Assembly (NCBI GenBank): GCA_965217685.1
Contig: CBDCIZ010000003.1
Span: 3,472,001-3,536,000 of the forward strand
DNA: 64,000 bases
Reading direction: 5' to 3'
Source of the DNA: Aurantimonas sp965217685
GTDB lineage: Bacteria > Pseudomonadota > Alphaproteobacteria > Rhizobiales > Rhizobiaceae
A program made the position numbers and the translations under genes. The stretch's first letter is position 1, and the number at the start of each line of letters is the position of its first letter. Positions 46,188-54,808 of the stretch are shown here, piece after piece. Below the pieces are notes generated by a model. The model had not been told where the DNA came from and did no database searches. It worked only from the letters and a program-made list of their open reading frames with translations.

Positions 46188-46664
46188 TTAGCGCTTGGAG
46201 AACTGGAAGGACCGGCGAGCCTTGGCCCGGCCGTACTTCTTGCGTTCCACGGTGCGCGAGTCGCGGGTCAGGAAGCCGCCCTTCTTCAGGACGGCCCGCA
46301 GGCCCGGCTCATAATATGTGAGCGCCTTGGAAATACCATGACGCACCGCGCCGGCCTGGCCGGAGAGACCGCCGCCGTGGACGGTTGCGACGACATCGAA
46401 CTGGCCGTCGCGGGCGGCCGCGACGATCGGCTGGCGCAGCACCATCTGCAGAACGGGACGGGCGAAATAGGCCGAGAAATCACGCTCGTTGATGGTGATC
46501 TTGCCGGTGCCCGGCTTCACCCAGACGCGGGCAACCGCATCCTTGCGCTTGCCGGTGGCATAGGCACGACCATGCTGGTCGAGCTTCTGCACGTAGACCG
46601 GTGCTTCCGGCTGGCCGGCGGCTTCGGTGCTGCCGAGGTCTTCGAGAGAAGAGAGCTGGGACAT
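46188..46664 (-). CDS. rpsI: 30S ribosomal protein S9
   Basis: 158 residues. The conserved S9 body starts near residue 34 with GRAYATGKRKDAVARVW, continues with TVHGGGLSGQAGAVRHGISKAL, and ends in the invariant ERKKYGRAKARRSFQFSKR, whose terminal arginine-rich tail reaches the P site. The first ~30 residues are the usual alphaproteobacterial extension. Directly coupled to rplM: its ATG shares base 46664 with the rplM stop. Confidence 0.98.
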   Translation of the reverse strand: MSQLSSLEDLGSTEAAGQPEAPVYVQKLDQHGRAYATGKRKDAVARVWVKPGTGKITINERDFSAYFARPVLQMVLRQPIVAAARDGQFDVVATVHGGGLSGQAGAVRHGISKALTYYEPGLRAVLKKGGFLTRDSRTVERKKYGRAKARRSFQFSKR

Positions 46665-47128
46665 TATGCGGCCCTCGTGTTCTTGGAGTTCATCGCCGCG
46701 ACGTCGAGCGTCTCGGGATTCTGTGCGACATGCGGATGTTCGGTGCCGGCGTAGACGCGCAGGTTCTTCAGCTGGCGACGGCCGAGCGGGCCGCGCGGCA
46801 GCATGCGCTCGATCGCCTTTTCGACGACGCGCTCGGGAAAGCGGCCCTCGAGGATGTGGCGCGCCTTGCGCTCCTTGATGCCGCCGGCATAACCGGTGTG
46901 CCAGTAGTACGTCTTGTTCTCGTACTTCTTGCCGGTCAAAACGATCTTTTCGGCGTTGACGATGATGATGTTGTCACCATCGTCGACATGCGGGGTGAAG
47001 GTGGGTTTGTGCTTGCCGCGAAGGCGAAGCGCGACGATCGAGGCGAGGCGGCCGACGACCAGCCCTTCGGCGTCGATCAGAATCCACTTCTTCTCCACCG
47101 TCTCGGACTTCTGCGAGAAGGTCTTCAT
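46664..47128 (-). CDS. rplM: 50S ribosomal protein L13
   Basis: 154 residues with the L13 signatures KKWILIDAEGLVVGRLAS, HVDDGDNIIIVNAEKIVLTGKK and the arginine-rich MLPRGPLGRRQLKNLRVYAG. First gene of the two-gene rplM-rpsI operon. Confidence 0.98.
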   Translation of the reverse strand: MKTFSQKSETVEKKWILIDAEGLVVGRLASIVALRLRGKHKPTFTPHVDDGDNIIIVNAEKIVLTGKKYENKTYYWHTGYAGGIKERKARHILEGRFPERVVEKAIERMLPRGPLGRRQLKNLRVYAGTEHPHVAQNPETLDVAAMNSKNTRAA

Positions 47129-47243
47129 GGGTTACCCTTGGTGTTTGCGATCGGCCTGTTCGCGTTCGGCCAACTTGCTCTGGGCAAGATGCGTTCGGCT
47201 TGGGTGCGATCGTTCGGAGGGCCCATTTGGAAGCCGTCCGTCA

Positions 47244-47270
47244 TAAAAAAGCGCGGCCCGTCAAGGCCGC
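47244..47270 (-). terminator. Rho-independent terminator between thioesterase gene and rplM
   Basis: On the minus strand GCGGCC-loop-GGCCGC is followed by GC and then TTTTTT. It lies 130 bases after the thioesterase stop and about 115 before rplM. It most simply ends the thioesterase transcript; it could also act as an attenuator if the rplM promoter is upstream of it. Confidence 0.75.
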
Positions 47271-47402
47271 TCTCGTGGGCGCTTCATACGGAGGCGTCGG
47301 CCATGTGTCAACGCCAAGCTGTCGCCGCGCGCGACTGCCAATCGCCTGATGAGCAAGGGATTAAGCGGTAACGGTATCCGAATACCGCATAAATCTTCAC
47401 GC

Positions 47403-47843
47403 TCAGCGCGGAGGGATCGAATAGGTCGCGACAGCATGGGCGACGATGTCGTCGTCCGGCAACGTGCCGTCATCCCGAAGCGCTGCTGCCGGCGCGATCG
47501 AAATCTCGACGACGGCCAGGCGCTTGCCGAGTTTCAGGATTTGCGCGCGACCAGCTAGCGTTCCCGACTTCGGCTTGCGCAGGAAATTGATGGACAGGTT
47601 CGTCGTGACGGCCAGCGCCACCGGTCCGATGTGGGCAAGGATCGCCACATAGGCCGCGACATCCGCGAGCGCGAACAGCGTTGGCCCCGACACCGTGCCG
47701 CCGGGCCGAAGATGCAGGTCGCCGGTGAGGAGCGTCATCGTCGCCGTGCCGGGCGCGACGGCAGTGACCGCATAGCCACCGTGCGGTCCGCCGAGCTGCG
47801 GAAAATCCGAATGCAGGAAGGCATCGAGTTCGGAGGCGGACAT
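47403..47843 (-). CDS. PaaI family hotdog thioesterase
   Basis: 146-residue hotdog-fold protein. The PaaI-type helix and strand LRPGGTVSGPTLFALADVAAYVAIL are visible, including the aspartate used in catalysis, followed by TTNLSINFLRKPKSGTL and LGKRLAVVEISI. It probably hydrolyses acyl- or aryl-CoA. Its divergent neighbour is an enoyl-CoA hydratase, consistent with CoA chemistry. ATG 47843 fits the family; an earlier in-frame start at 47900 adds 19 residues without homology. Confidence 0.85.
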   Translation of the reverse strand: MSASELDAFLHSDFPQLGGPHGGYAVTAVAPGTATMTLLTGDLHLRPGGTVSGPTLFALADVAAYVAILAHIGPVALAVTTNLSINFLRKPKSGTLAGRAQILKLGKRLAVVEISIAPAAALRDDGTLPDDDIVAHAVATYSIPPR

Positions 47844-48058
47844 GATCGGCTGCAAGCAAGACTCCAGGACAAGATCGTGGCGAGGACGGGATGACATCAA
47901 CTCGATCCCGTCCTAACTTCGTGTGCGAGCAAATGCCACCGGGCCGATTATGGTGTGCGATCGATCATACGATCGGCTTCAGGCCCTGCATTTCCGTGAC
48001 CGGGTCCAATAATAGCACCCGGACGCGGACCACCCCAATCTGAGCGATAGTGATCTCG

Positions 48059-48877
48059 ATGGCAGACATTCTCGAAATCGGCGAGACCCGCCCCCATCCG
48101 ATCGACGTGCAGACGGCGCCGGGCATTACCCGCATCGTCCTGTCGAGCCCGCCGGCCAATACCTTGTCGATGGCGATGATGGATGCGCTGATCGAGGCTC
48201 TGGCCGAAGCGGCCGCGGACGAAAGCAACCGTGTCGTGGTGCTGGCCGCGACCGGCAAGGTGTTCTGCGCCGGACACGACCTGAAGGAGCTCACCGCGCG
48301 GCGCAGCGACGAGGACCGCGGCCGGGCCTTCTTCCTGGCAACGATGGAGAAGTGCTCCGCGCTGATGCAGGCCATCGTGCGCCACCGCAATCCGGTGATC
48401 GCCGAGGTCAACGGTCTTGCGACGGCCGCCGGCTGTCAGCTCGTCGCATCCTGCGATCTCGCCATCGCGTCGGAAGAGGCGCAGTTCTGCACGCCGGGGG
48501 TCAATATCGGCCTGTTCTGCTCGACGCCGATGGTCGCGCTGTCGCGCAACCTGTCGCGCAAGCACGCGATGGAAATGCTGCTCACCGGCGAGCCGATCGA
48601 CGCTCGTTCGGCCCGCGAATACGGCTTGATCAACCGCGTCGTGCCGCCGGAATATCTCGGCACCATCGTCGGTAAATACGCGACCACGATCGCGTCGAAA
48701 TCGCCCCTGACCGTCAGGATCGGCAAGGAGGCCTTCTACGAGCAGGCCGAGATGGGCCTGTCGGACGCCTACGCCTATACCGCCGGTGTCATGACCGAGA
48801 ACATGCTGGCGAGGGATGCCGAGGAGGGCATCGGCGCCTTCCTTCAGAAGCGCAAGCCCGAATGGACGGGAGAATGA
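48059..48877 (+). CDS. Enoyl-CoA hydratase/isomerase family protein
   Basis: 272-residue crotonase-fold protein. The oxyanion-hole segments are in KVFCAGHDLKEL (near residue 75) and ATAAGCQLVASCDLAIAS (near 120), where the usual A(A)GGG loop reads AAGCQ, as in the ECHDC3/mitochondrial subgroup. The catalytic Glu seen in classic hydratases (EVKLG region) is not evident: the matching stretch is TPGVNIGLFC. So classic hydratase activity is doubtful. It overlaps the next gene by four bases (ATGA). Confidence 0.85.
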   Translation: MADILEIGETRPHPIDVQTAPGITRIVLSSPPANTLSMAMMDALIEALAEAAADESNRVVVLAATGKVFCAGHDLKELTARRSDEDRGRAFFLATMEKCSALMQAIVRHRNPVIAEVNGLATAAGCQLVASCDLAIASEEAQFCTPGVNIGLFCSTPMVALSRNLSRKHAMEMLLTGEPIDARSAREYGLINRVVPPEYLGTIVGKYATTIASKSPLTVRIGKEAFYEQAEMGLSDAYAYTAGVMTENMLARDAEEGIGAFLQKRKPEWTGE

Positions 48878-49428
48878 CGGCGCCAACCCCAGCAGTCTCG
48901 GCGCCACTCGTCTATGACGACGCGCTGGTTCGCGGCATTCTCGATGACGTCAAGACGGTCGCCATGGTCGGCGCCAGCGCCAACACCATTCGGCCGAGCT
49001 ACTTCGTGCTGAAATATCTGCTGGCCAAGGGCTACCGGGTGATACCGGTCAATCCGGGCCTGGCCGGCACGGAGCTTCTCGGCCAGCGCTGCTACGCCGA
49101 TCTCGCCAGCGTTCCCGAGCCCATCGATATGGTCGACATCTTTCGCGGCGCCGAGGCCGTCCCCGGCATCGTCGATGTGGCTCTCGCGCTCGATCCGAAG
49201 CCGAAGATCATCTGGATGCAGCTCGGCGTGCGCCATGACGAGGCCGCCGCAAGGGCCGAGGTCGCCGGCCTGACGGTGATCATGAACCGCTGCCCGAAGA
49301 TCGAGTACGGCCGTCTCTCAGGTGAGATCAGCTGGACCGGTGTCAATTCGCGCACGCTGTCCTCGAAGAAGCGAACGATCGGGACGGGGGTGCAGAGCTT
49401 TGGGCTCAGGCCGGGCGGCAGACGATAG
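48874..49428 (+). CDS. CoA-binding protein (YccU-like)
   Basis: 184 residues with a CoA_binding_2 Rossmann domain, as in succinyl-CoA synthetase alpha but standing alone. Motifs: VAMVGASANTIRPSYFVLKYLL near residue 27, RVIPVNPG, DMVDIFRGAEAVPGIVDVAL, and the C-terminal MNRCPKIEYGRL. Binding partner unknown. Translationally coupled to the enoyl-CoA hydratase gene, a pairing conserved in Rhizobiales. Confidence 0.88.
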   Translation: MTAPTPAVSAPLVYDDALVRGILDDVKTVAMVGASANTIRPSYFVLKYLLAKGYRVIPVNPGLAGTELLGQRCYADLASVPEPIDMVDIFRGAEAVPGIVDVALALDPKPKIIWMQLGVRHDEAAARAEVAGLTVIMNRCPKIEYGRLSGEISWTGVNSRTLSSKKRTIGTGVQSFGLRPGGRR

Positions 49429-49452
49429 CGCGGCCGCTAAGCTGTCGGTTTG

Positions 49453-50556
49453 CTACTCCATCGGGACTTCGGTGTTCACGAACTCCGGCACGTTGGCGAG
49501 TTTCAGTTCGCGCTTCTGGTCGCTGCTGATGTGGCGCTGGCGCGAGCGGGGCATCAGCTCCTGGGGCAGGCCGGTTTCCAGGGCGCGCTCGATGGCGGCG
49601 AGGATTATCATATCCATCACGCCTTCCTCGCCGTCGGGCTCCGGGTCGCGTTCTTCCAGGATGCAATCCGAGAAATACTGGGTCTCGCCGCCGAAATGGT
49701 CGACGACGGGAAATTCGTGTTCCGTCACATCGCCGTCCTTCATCAGTCGGTGGTCGATCGACAGCCCTTCGCCGAAGCCGAAGGCAGGCCTGGCCTCGAT
49801 GATCCCCTCGGTGCCGACGAGGTGGAAGCGATCGATCGAATCGGCCGAGTAGGAGAGGGTGAAACTCGCCTGCCGGCCCTCGGTGAACGTCATGATGACC
49901 GAGACAGTGTCCTCGCAGCCCATGTCGCGATCGGTGCGCGAGCCGAAGGCCATGACCGAGATGGGCTCGGCCTCGAAGAGATTGCGCACGGCATTGATCG
50001 GATAGGTCCCCATGTCGGGCACGGGGCCGGCCCAATAGCCGCTGGTGGCGCGATGGTTCGACATTTTGACCGTTTGCGAGAAGGTCGCGGTGAAGAAACG
50101 CGGCGTGCCGATCTCACCCTTGCGGACCTTTTCGACGACGGCGATCGTGCCGGGCTCGCAATGCAGGCGATAGGCGACCATCAGCTTGGCCTTCGATGCC
50201 TTGGCCGCCGCCTCGATCGCCTCGGCATCCTCCAGACTTGCCGCCATCGGTTTTTCGAGAAGCACGTGGATGCCCGCGTCGAGCGCCGGTTCGGCGAACT
50301 CGCGGTGGCGAAAATTCGGCGTCGCGATGTAGACGGCGTCGATCGTACCGCTCGTCAGGAGCATGTCGTATTCTTCATAGGCATAGCCCTTGATGCCGTA
50401 GAGTTCGCCGAGGCCCTCGATCTTGCCCGGATCGGAGGTGACGACGGCGGCGAGCTCCGAGTTGGTTGTCTGGCCGACGCCGGGCATGAAGGCGCCCTGC
50501 GAAATCCAGCCGGCACCGACAACGGCGTAACGGACTTTTCCCTCGGGGCTTGGCAT
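49453..50556 (-). CDS. Gfo/Idh/MocA family oxidoreductase
   Basis: 367-residue NAD(P)-dependent sugar or polyol dehydrogenase. N-terminal Rossmann fold VRYAVVGAGWISQGAFMPG, then the family motif HVLLEKPMAAS with the conserved Glu-Lys-Pro, and the C-terminal beta-sheet domain with MGTYPINAVRNLF, where the glucose-fructose oxidoreductase-type tyrosine lies. It is like GFOR-related enzymes but cytoplasmic (no Tat signal). ATG 50556 was chosen; upstream in-frame sequence to 50655 lacks homology. Substrate unknown. It ends about 24 bases from the CoA-binding gene, tail to tail. Confidence 0.88.
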   Translation of the reverse strand: MPSPEGKVRYAVVGAGWISQGAFMPGVGQTTNSELAAVVTSDPGKIEGLGELYGIKGYAYEEYDMLLTSGTIDAVYIATPNFRHREFAEPALDAGIHVLLEKPMAASLEDAEAIEAAAKASKAKLMVAYRLHCEPGTIAVVEKVRKGEIGTPRFFTATFSQTVKMSNHRATSGYWAGPVPDMGTYPINAVRNLFEAEPISVMAFGSRTDRDMGCEDTVSVIMTFTEGRQASFTLSYSADSIDRFHLVGTEGIIEARPAFGFGEGLSIDHRLMKDGDVTEHEFPVVDHFGGETQYFSDCILEERDPEPDGEEGVMDMIILAAIERALETGLPQELMPRSRQRHISSDQKRELKLANVPEFVNTEVPME

Positions 50557-50837
50557 GGTGGTCCTCGTTCGGTCGGTGGCATGTGCTGTTGCCGGAGTGG
50601 CGTTCGGCGAATGTGGGGCGCCGGGACGGTTTGCAAACCGTTGCACACGCCTCATCCGTTTCCCCGCGTGCTCGATTTGAAAATCGGCGCATCGCCGCGG
50701 ACCGGTTCGGGAGAATGCCCGTTTCTCGAAAGGGCCGCTGCGACGTGCTAGCGTTTGTGCGCCGGTGCAGGAGCCGGCTTCATTGGATATGAGACCGCGG
50801 CCTCTGCGACCGCGGCAATCAGCGGAAGGACGATCAC

Positions 50838-52115
50838 ATGAGCCAGGCCGGTTTCGAAACCTTGTCGATCCATGCGGGCGCGGCCCCCGATCCCACGACC
50901 GGTGCCCGCACGACGCCGATCTACCAGACGACGTCCTTCGTCTTCGACAGCGTCGATCATGCCGCCTCGCTGTTCGGGCTCCAGCAGTTCGGCAACATCT
51001 ACACCCGCATCATGAACCCGACCCAGGCGGTGCTGGAGGAAAAGGTCGCCGCGCTCGAAGGCGGCACGGCCGGGCTTGCGGTGGCTTCGGGACATGCCGC
51101 GCAACTGATCATCTTCCAGGCGCTGATGCAGCCGGGCGACGAGTTCGTCGCGGCCAAAAAACTCTATGGCGGCTCGATCAACCAGTTCGGACACGCCTTC
51201 CAGTCCTTCGACTGGCGGGTCAAATGGGCCGACACCAGCGACGTTTCGTCATTCGAGGCGGCGATCACCGACAAGACGCGGGCGATCTTCATCGAATCGA
51301 TTGCCAATCCAGGCGGCATTGTTGTCGATATCGCCGCTATTGCCAAAATTGCCCAGAAACACGGCATCCCATTGATCGTCGACAACACCATGGCGACGCC
51401 GTATCTGTGCCGCCCGCTGGAGCATGGGGCCGACATCGTCGTCCATTCGCTGACCAAGTTCATGGGCGGCCACGGCAATTCGATGGGCGGCGCCATCGTC
51501 GACGGCGGCACCTTCGACTGGTCGGCCACCGAGAACTATCCGATGCTGTCGAAGCCGCGGCCGGAATACAACGGCCTCGTCCTGCACGAGACCTTCGGCA
51601 ATTTCGCCTTCGCCATTGCCTGCCGGGTGCTCGGCCTGCGCGATCTCGGCGCGGCGATCTCGCCCTTCAACGCCTTCATGATCCTCACAGGCATGGAGAC
51701 CCTGGCCCTGCGCATGCAGCGCCATTGCGACAACGCGCTGAAGGTCGCCGAGCACCTCAAGGGGCACGACAAGGTTTCCTGGGTCTCCTATTCGGGCCTG
51801 CCCGACGACTCGCACAACGGCCTCATGCAGAAATATTCTCCGAAGGGCGCGGGCGCGGTCTTTACCTTCGGCCTGAAGGGCGGCTTCGACGCGGGCGTCA
51901 CCTTCGTCGAGGCGCTGGAACTGATCTCGCATCTCGCCAATATCGGCGACACCCGCACGCTGGTCATCCACCCGGCCTCGACTACCCACAAGCAACTCGC
52001 CGACGAGCAGAAGATCGCCGCCGGCGCCGGCCCCGACGTGGTGCGCCTGTCGATCGGTATCGAGACGGTAGAGGATATCATCGCGGATCTCGACCAGGCG
52101 CTCGCCAAGATCTGA
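50838..52115 (+). CDS. metY: O-acetylhomoserine sulfhydrylase / aminocarboxypropyltransferase
   Basis: 425-residue PLP enzyme of the Cys/Met metabolism family, making homocysteine from O-acetylhomoserine and sulfide. The PLP lysine is K207 in HSLTKFMGGHG; other features are IHAGAAPDPTTGARTTPIYQTTSF at the start and YTRIMNPT near 55. Its length and the SIANPGG loop match MetY rather than the ~390-residue MetB/MetC group. I examined the 280-base leader for a SAM-II riboswitch and did not find a convincing one. GGAAGGA precedes the ATG. Confidence 0.93.
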   Translation: MSQAGFETLSIHAGAAPDPTTGARTTPIYQTTSFVFDSVDHAASLFGLQQFGNIYTRIMNPTQAVLEEKVAALEGGTAGLAVASGHAAQLIIFQALMQPGDEFVAAKKLYGGSINQFGHAFQSFDWRVKWADTSDVSSFEAAITDKTRAIFIESIANPGGIVVDIAAIAKIAQKHGIPLIVDNTMATPYLCRPLEHGADIVVHSLTKFMGGHGNSMGGAIVDGGTFDWSATENYPMLSKPRPEYNGLVLHETFGNFAFAIACRVLGLRDLGAAISPFNAFMILTGMETLALRMQRHCDNALKVAEHLKGHDKVSWVSYSGLPDDSHNGLMQKYSPKGAGAVFTFGLKGGFDAGVTFVEALELISHLANIGDTRTLVIHPASTTHKQLADEQKIAAGAGPDVVRLSIGIETVEDIIADLDQALAKI

Positions 52116-52289
52116 GACGAAGCCGGGACAGCGGCGAGAAGGGACGCCGCGGATGTCGTCGTCGGCCGCGGTTCCGCTCGGGCGCCACGCGCAGGCGGTG
52201 GAACGTCTGCGGCGCTGCAGCATTCCTGCCCGATCGATCGGCAAGTCAAATCGCGCGATCGCTTGCATTTACAGGCGAAGGACGACTGC

Positions 52290-52637
52290 ATGACCGATCA
52301 TTTTCTGGTTTTTGACAAGGACAAGGTCGAGGTCGAACTCGGCGCGCCCGATAGGGAGAAGATCAAGAGTGGCCGGCCGGCGAACAAGACCTGGAACTTC
52401 GAGGATGACGGGAACGGGCTTTATGCCGGAATATGGGAATCGACGGCCGGCGAATGGGAGATCGAGTACACCGAGTGGGAGTTCTTGCACATTCTGGAAG
52501 GCGTCTCGGTGCTGACCGAGGATGGCGGCGAACCGGTCAAGCTCGTCGCCGGCGACAGTTTCGTCATTCGGCCCGGTTTCAAGGGCCGATGGAAGGTCGT
52601 GGAGCCGACGAAGAAGCATTACGTCATCAGGACGTAA
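52290..52637 (+). CDS. Cupin domain protein (DUF861 / cupin_3)
   Basis: 115-residue single cupin. The core reads GIWESTAGEWEIEYTEWEFLHILEGVSVLTEDGG, then VKLVAGDSFVIRPGFKGRWKVVEPTKKHYVI, typical of the DUF861 group (EutQ/ureidoglycine-related). The metal-binding histidine pattern is reduced: E and H appear in EFLHILEG but not all ligands. Function unknown. It follows metY by 170 bases on the same strand, with its own terminator. Confidence 0.86.
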   Translation: MTDHFLVFDKDKVEVELGAPDREKIKSGRPANKTWNFEDDGNGLYAGIWESTAGEWEIEYTEWEFLHILEGVSVLTEDGGEPVKLVAGDSFVIRPGFKGRWKVVEPTKKHYVIRT

Positions 52638-52684
52638 GGCAAGGGGGGATCCGCCCCATCCAGGCTATGGACCGAACAGACCAA

Positions 52685-52717
52685 AGGCCGATGCGGGCGC
52701 CCGCATCGGCCTCTTTA
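52685..52717 (+). terminator. Rho-independent terminator after cupin gene
   Basis: A 12-bp palindromic stem (52686-52697 with 52100-offset partner at 52700-52711) with a tight turn, followed by TCTTTATT. It lies about 50 bases after the cupin stop. Confidence 0.85.
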
Positions 52718-52741
52718 TTCGTTCGACGGGACGGCCCGCGA

Positions 52742-53464
52742 TCAGCACGAATTGCGCAAATGCACCTGACGCCAGCTGTTTTCGGCCGGGCGGGTCGTCA
52801 CGTCGCGATAGCGTGTCGTGTACTGGGCCGGAATTTCGCGCGCAACGCGGCGGGCCGGTTCGAGGACAATCTCTTCGGTTATTGTCTCGTAGCGTGCCGG
52901 GATCACGTGTTCGGAGTAGGATTGCGGCGTGACGAGCACGTTACGCACCTGCGTCGCATAATCGGCCGGTACGTGCTGGGCGTAGGTCTCGCCCGGATTG
53001 ACCAGCACGCTGCGATGCCGGGACGCAAAGCGGGCCGGAACGAGAACCCGGCAATAGACGCGCTTGCCGTGAATGATTTTCCATTGCCAGGTCTCATGGG
53101 CTGGCGACACCTCGACCGTCTCAGCGACAGAGCGATAACGTGGCTCGGCACGAAGGTAAACGGTCGTCGCCGGGCGGACGAGCACGCGCTCTTCGACAGC
53201 GAGATACTCGGCCGCAATGACGTTGCGCACGACTTGCTCCGGCGAGACGAGCACGCGGCGGGTCTCGGTGCCAGTGCGTGCAGGAATGGTGTCGTAGATG
53301 GTCGAGGCGGGGCGCACGAGCACCGTCTCTTCGACGGTCGCGACCTCGCCCGGGTGGTGTACCGGCTCGTAGCAGGCGATGGCGCGGCCCTGGCCTGCGA
53401 AACTCGGCGCGACGGCGAAGGCAAGACTGCTGCCTGCGGTCAAAATCGCGATCAAATGCTTCAT
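52742..53464 (-). CDS. Secreted protein of eight tandem 23-residue repeats, function unknown
   Basis: 240 residues. A signal peptide (MKHLIAILTAGSS..., cleavage after SFA at residue 23) is followed by a 20-residue lead and then eight repeats that fill the protein exactly to its last residue: 44-66, 67-89, 90-112, 113-148, 149-171, 172-194, 195-217, 218-240. The consensus is two residues, R/E-x-V-L-V-x-P, seven residues, I-P-A-x-Y-x-T. Only repeat 4 differs in length, carrying a 13-residue insert with WQWK and a cysteine; another cysteine ends the protein. The alternation suggests beta strands. I do not recognise a named family. ATG 53464 gives the signal peptide. Confidence 0.75.
   Translation of the reverse strand: MKHLIAILTAGSSLAFAVAPSFAGQGRAIACYEPVHHPGEVATVEETVLVRPASTIYDTIPARTGTETRRVLVSPEQVVRNVIAAEYLAVEERVLVRPATTVYLRAEPRYRSVAETVEVSPAHETWQWKIIHGKRVYCRVLVPARFASRHRSVLVNPGETYAQHVPADYATQVRNVLVTPQSYSEHVIPARYETITEEIVLEPARRVAREIPAQYTTRYRDVTTRPAENSWRQVHLRNSC
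52745..53335 (-). repeat. DNA encoding the eight 23-residue repeats
   Basis: Eight units of 69 bases (fourth 108 bases) run without gaps to the stop codon. Nucleotide identity between units is modest, so they are old duplications kept at protein level. Confidence 0.8.
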
Positions 53465-53797
53465 TGCCGTGCTTGCTCCGTCTGTCGTGATATCTTCCGG
53501 TGGGTAACAATGGTGCCGGATGCGATCTTTGGCAATCTCGGGATGAACGAAAATACAGATTTCGTGACGGCGCTGGTTAATCAGTGGAGTTTGCATAAAA
53601 CTTGTCTCAACTTGATCAAGTTGCTTGGATCGAGGATGGCACAATGCCATTTTGCGCCGTGTGCCTGCAAATCTCCCTTGCAGGAGCCGCTGCTCGGCAG
53701 GAGCATGTCGGAAATGGCCGCTCCAACACGCTGCTGAAACGAAAATGCCCGCGGCTCAAGCCGCGGGCATCATGTATGGCATCGTCTGCAGGCTGAC
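53465..53797. other. Gene-free interval upstream of the repeat-protein gene
   Basis: 333 bases. The part 53500-53640 is AT-richer than its surroundings and probably contains the promoter of the repeat-protein gene. The right end holds the terminator of the SOUL gene. No further gene seen. Confidence 0.45.
53737..53770 (-). terminator. Rho-independent terminator of the SOUL gene
   Basis: A perfect 12-bp stem (53745-53756 with 53759-53770). On the minus strand it is followed by TTTCGTTTC. It lies 28 bases after the SOUL stop. Confidence 0.85.
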
Positions 53798-54808
53798 TCA
53801 GCGCTCGATCTCGATGAGGATCTCGTTGCGCTTCATGAATCCGGGGGTCCAGGGTGGATTGTAGAACGCGTATTCCGGATCGCCCTTCTGCTTCAGATCA
53901 TTGTCGGCCAGATAGTTGTAAAGGCTCATCAGGTGCTTCGAAGCGAGCGTCGCGTTGAAATTGCCCGGGAAGCGAATCGAAGCGATACGGCGAGCCGAAA
54001 CGTCCTTAAGCGACACGTCGTTGGAGGTTGGCTCGGGCAGGCTGGCGCGGGTGAACTTCTTCGGCATGACGAAGCGCACCGCCCAGCCCTTGGTTCGACC
54101 GCCGCCATCGGCAAGTTGCTGCAAGACCGGTGTCGTCATCGCGATCTTCTTGCCCGAGCGGCTGCGCGCGAAGATGTAGTCGGCCAACGTCTCGAAGCCC
54201 ATGCGGCGGGCCTTTTCATGATAGCCGCTCTTGATCGTCTCGGCGACGATCATCGCGTCGTAGTCGCGGATTTCGATTTCGCCGTCGGCGCGTACCACAT
54301 CGTAGTCCGGCTCTTCGGAATGCTCCTGCACCTTCTTGGTGATGTAATAGGCCGCACCCACTGCTGCGATCGCGCCGCCGACGACAAGCAGACCGACAAG
54401 GGCCGAGTTCATGCCGCTGTCGTCACCACGCAGGCGATCGGCCCGACGTTTCATCGCGCGGCGGGTCGGAAGATGGTCGCCGACGTAGTCGCGAGCCGAC
54501 GAGAAGTAGCCGCGCGCCGAGTCGGCGCCGTCTTCGGCGCTGTCGCGCAACGAACGGATATGGCGGCGCGCGTCGGAGCGCGAAGGCACCGACCAGCCTG
54601 TCAGGAAGTCCGGCAGATAACGCGCGACGCCGGTCGGCTCGTCATAGAACGGCAGGGCACGGGCCAAGGAATGCCGAAGACGCTCGGCGCGCGAGGGGCG
54701 CGGGTCGAGCCGCGCCACGGCGCGTTCTTCCAGGTCCACGATGCGGTCGCCGATATCGCTGAGCGTGTTCGAAATATTGTCGTAGACCGATGACTTGTCG
54801 CGAAACAT
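53798..54808 (-). CDS. SOUL family heme-binding protein with long N-terminal region
   Basis: 336 residues. Residues 1-125 are polar and predicted helical, ending near a single membrane helix (about 135-155, SALVGLLVVGGAIAAVGAAYYI). The SOUL/HEBP domain follows: YDVVRADGEIEIRDYDAMIVAE, KKIAMTTPVLQQ, FVMPKKFTRASLPEP, RIASIRFPGNF and FYNPPWTPGFMKRNEILIEI, all canonical. The domain would face the periplasm or cytoplasm according to orientation, which I cannot fix. AGGAG precedes the ATG at 54808 by eight bases. A tetrapyrrole-binding role is plausible given the bch genes elsewhere. Confidence 0.9.
   Translation of the reverse strand: MFRDKSSVYDNISNTLSDIGDRIVDLEERAVARLDPRPSRAERLRHSLARALPFYDEPTGVARYLPDFLTGWSVPSRSDARRHIRSLRDSAEDGADSARGYFSSARDYVGDHLPTRRAMKRRADRLRGDDSGMNSALVGLLVVGGAIAAVGAAYYITKKVQEHSEEPDYDVVRADGEIEIRDYDAMIVAETIKSGYHEKARRMGFETLADYIFARSRSGKKIAMTTPVLQQLADGGGRTKGWAVRFVMPKKFTRASLPEPTSNDVSLKDVSARRIASIRFPGNFNATLASKHLMSLYNYLADNDLKQKGDPEYAFYNPPWTPGFMKRNEILIEIER

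Noticed and set aside
50557..50837. SAM-II riboswitch ahead of metY
   Set aside because: A GATTTG-like element occurs (near 50667), but the pseudoknot partner and the conserved downstream CTTGC/GCCACG core are missing.
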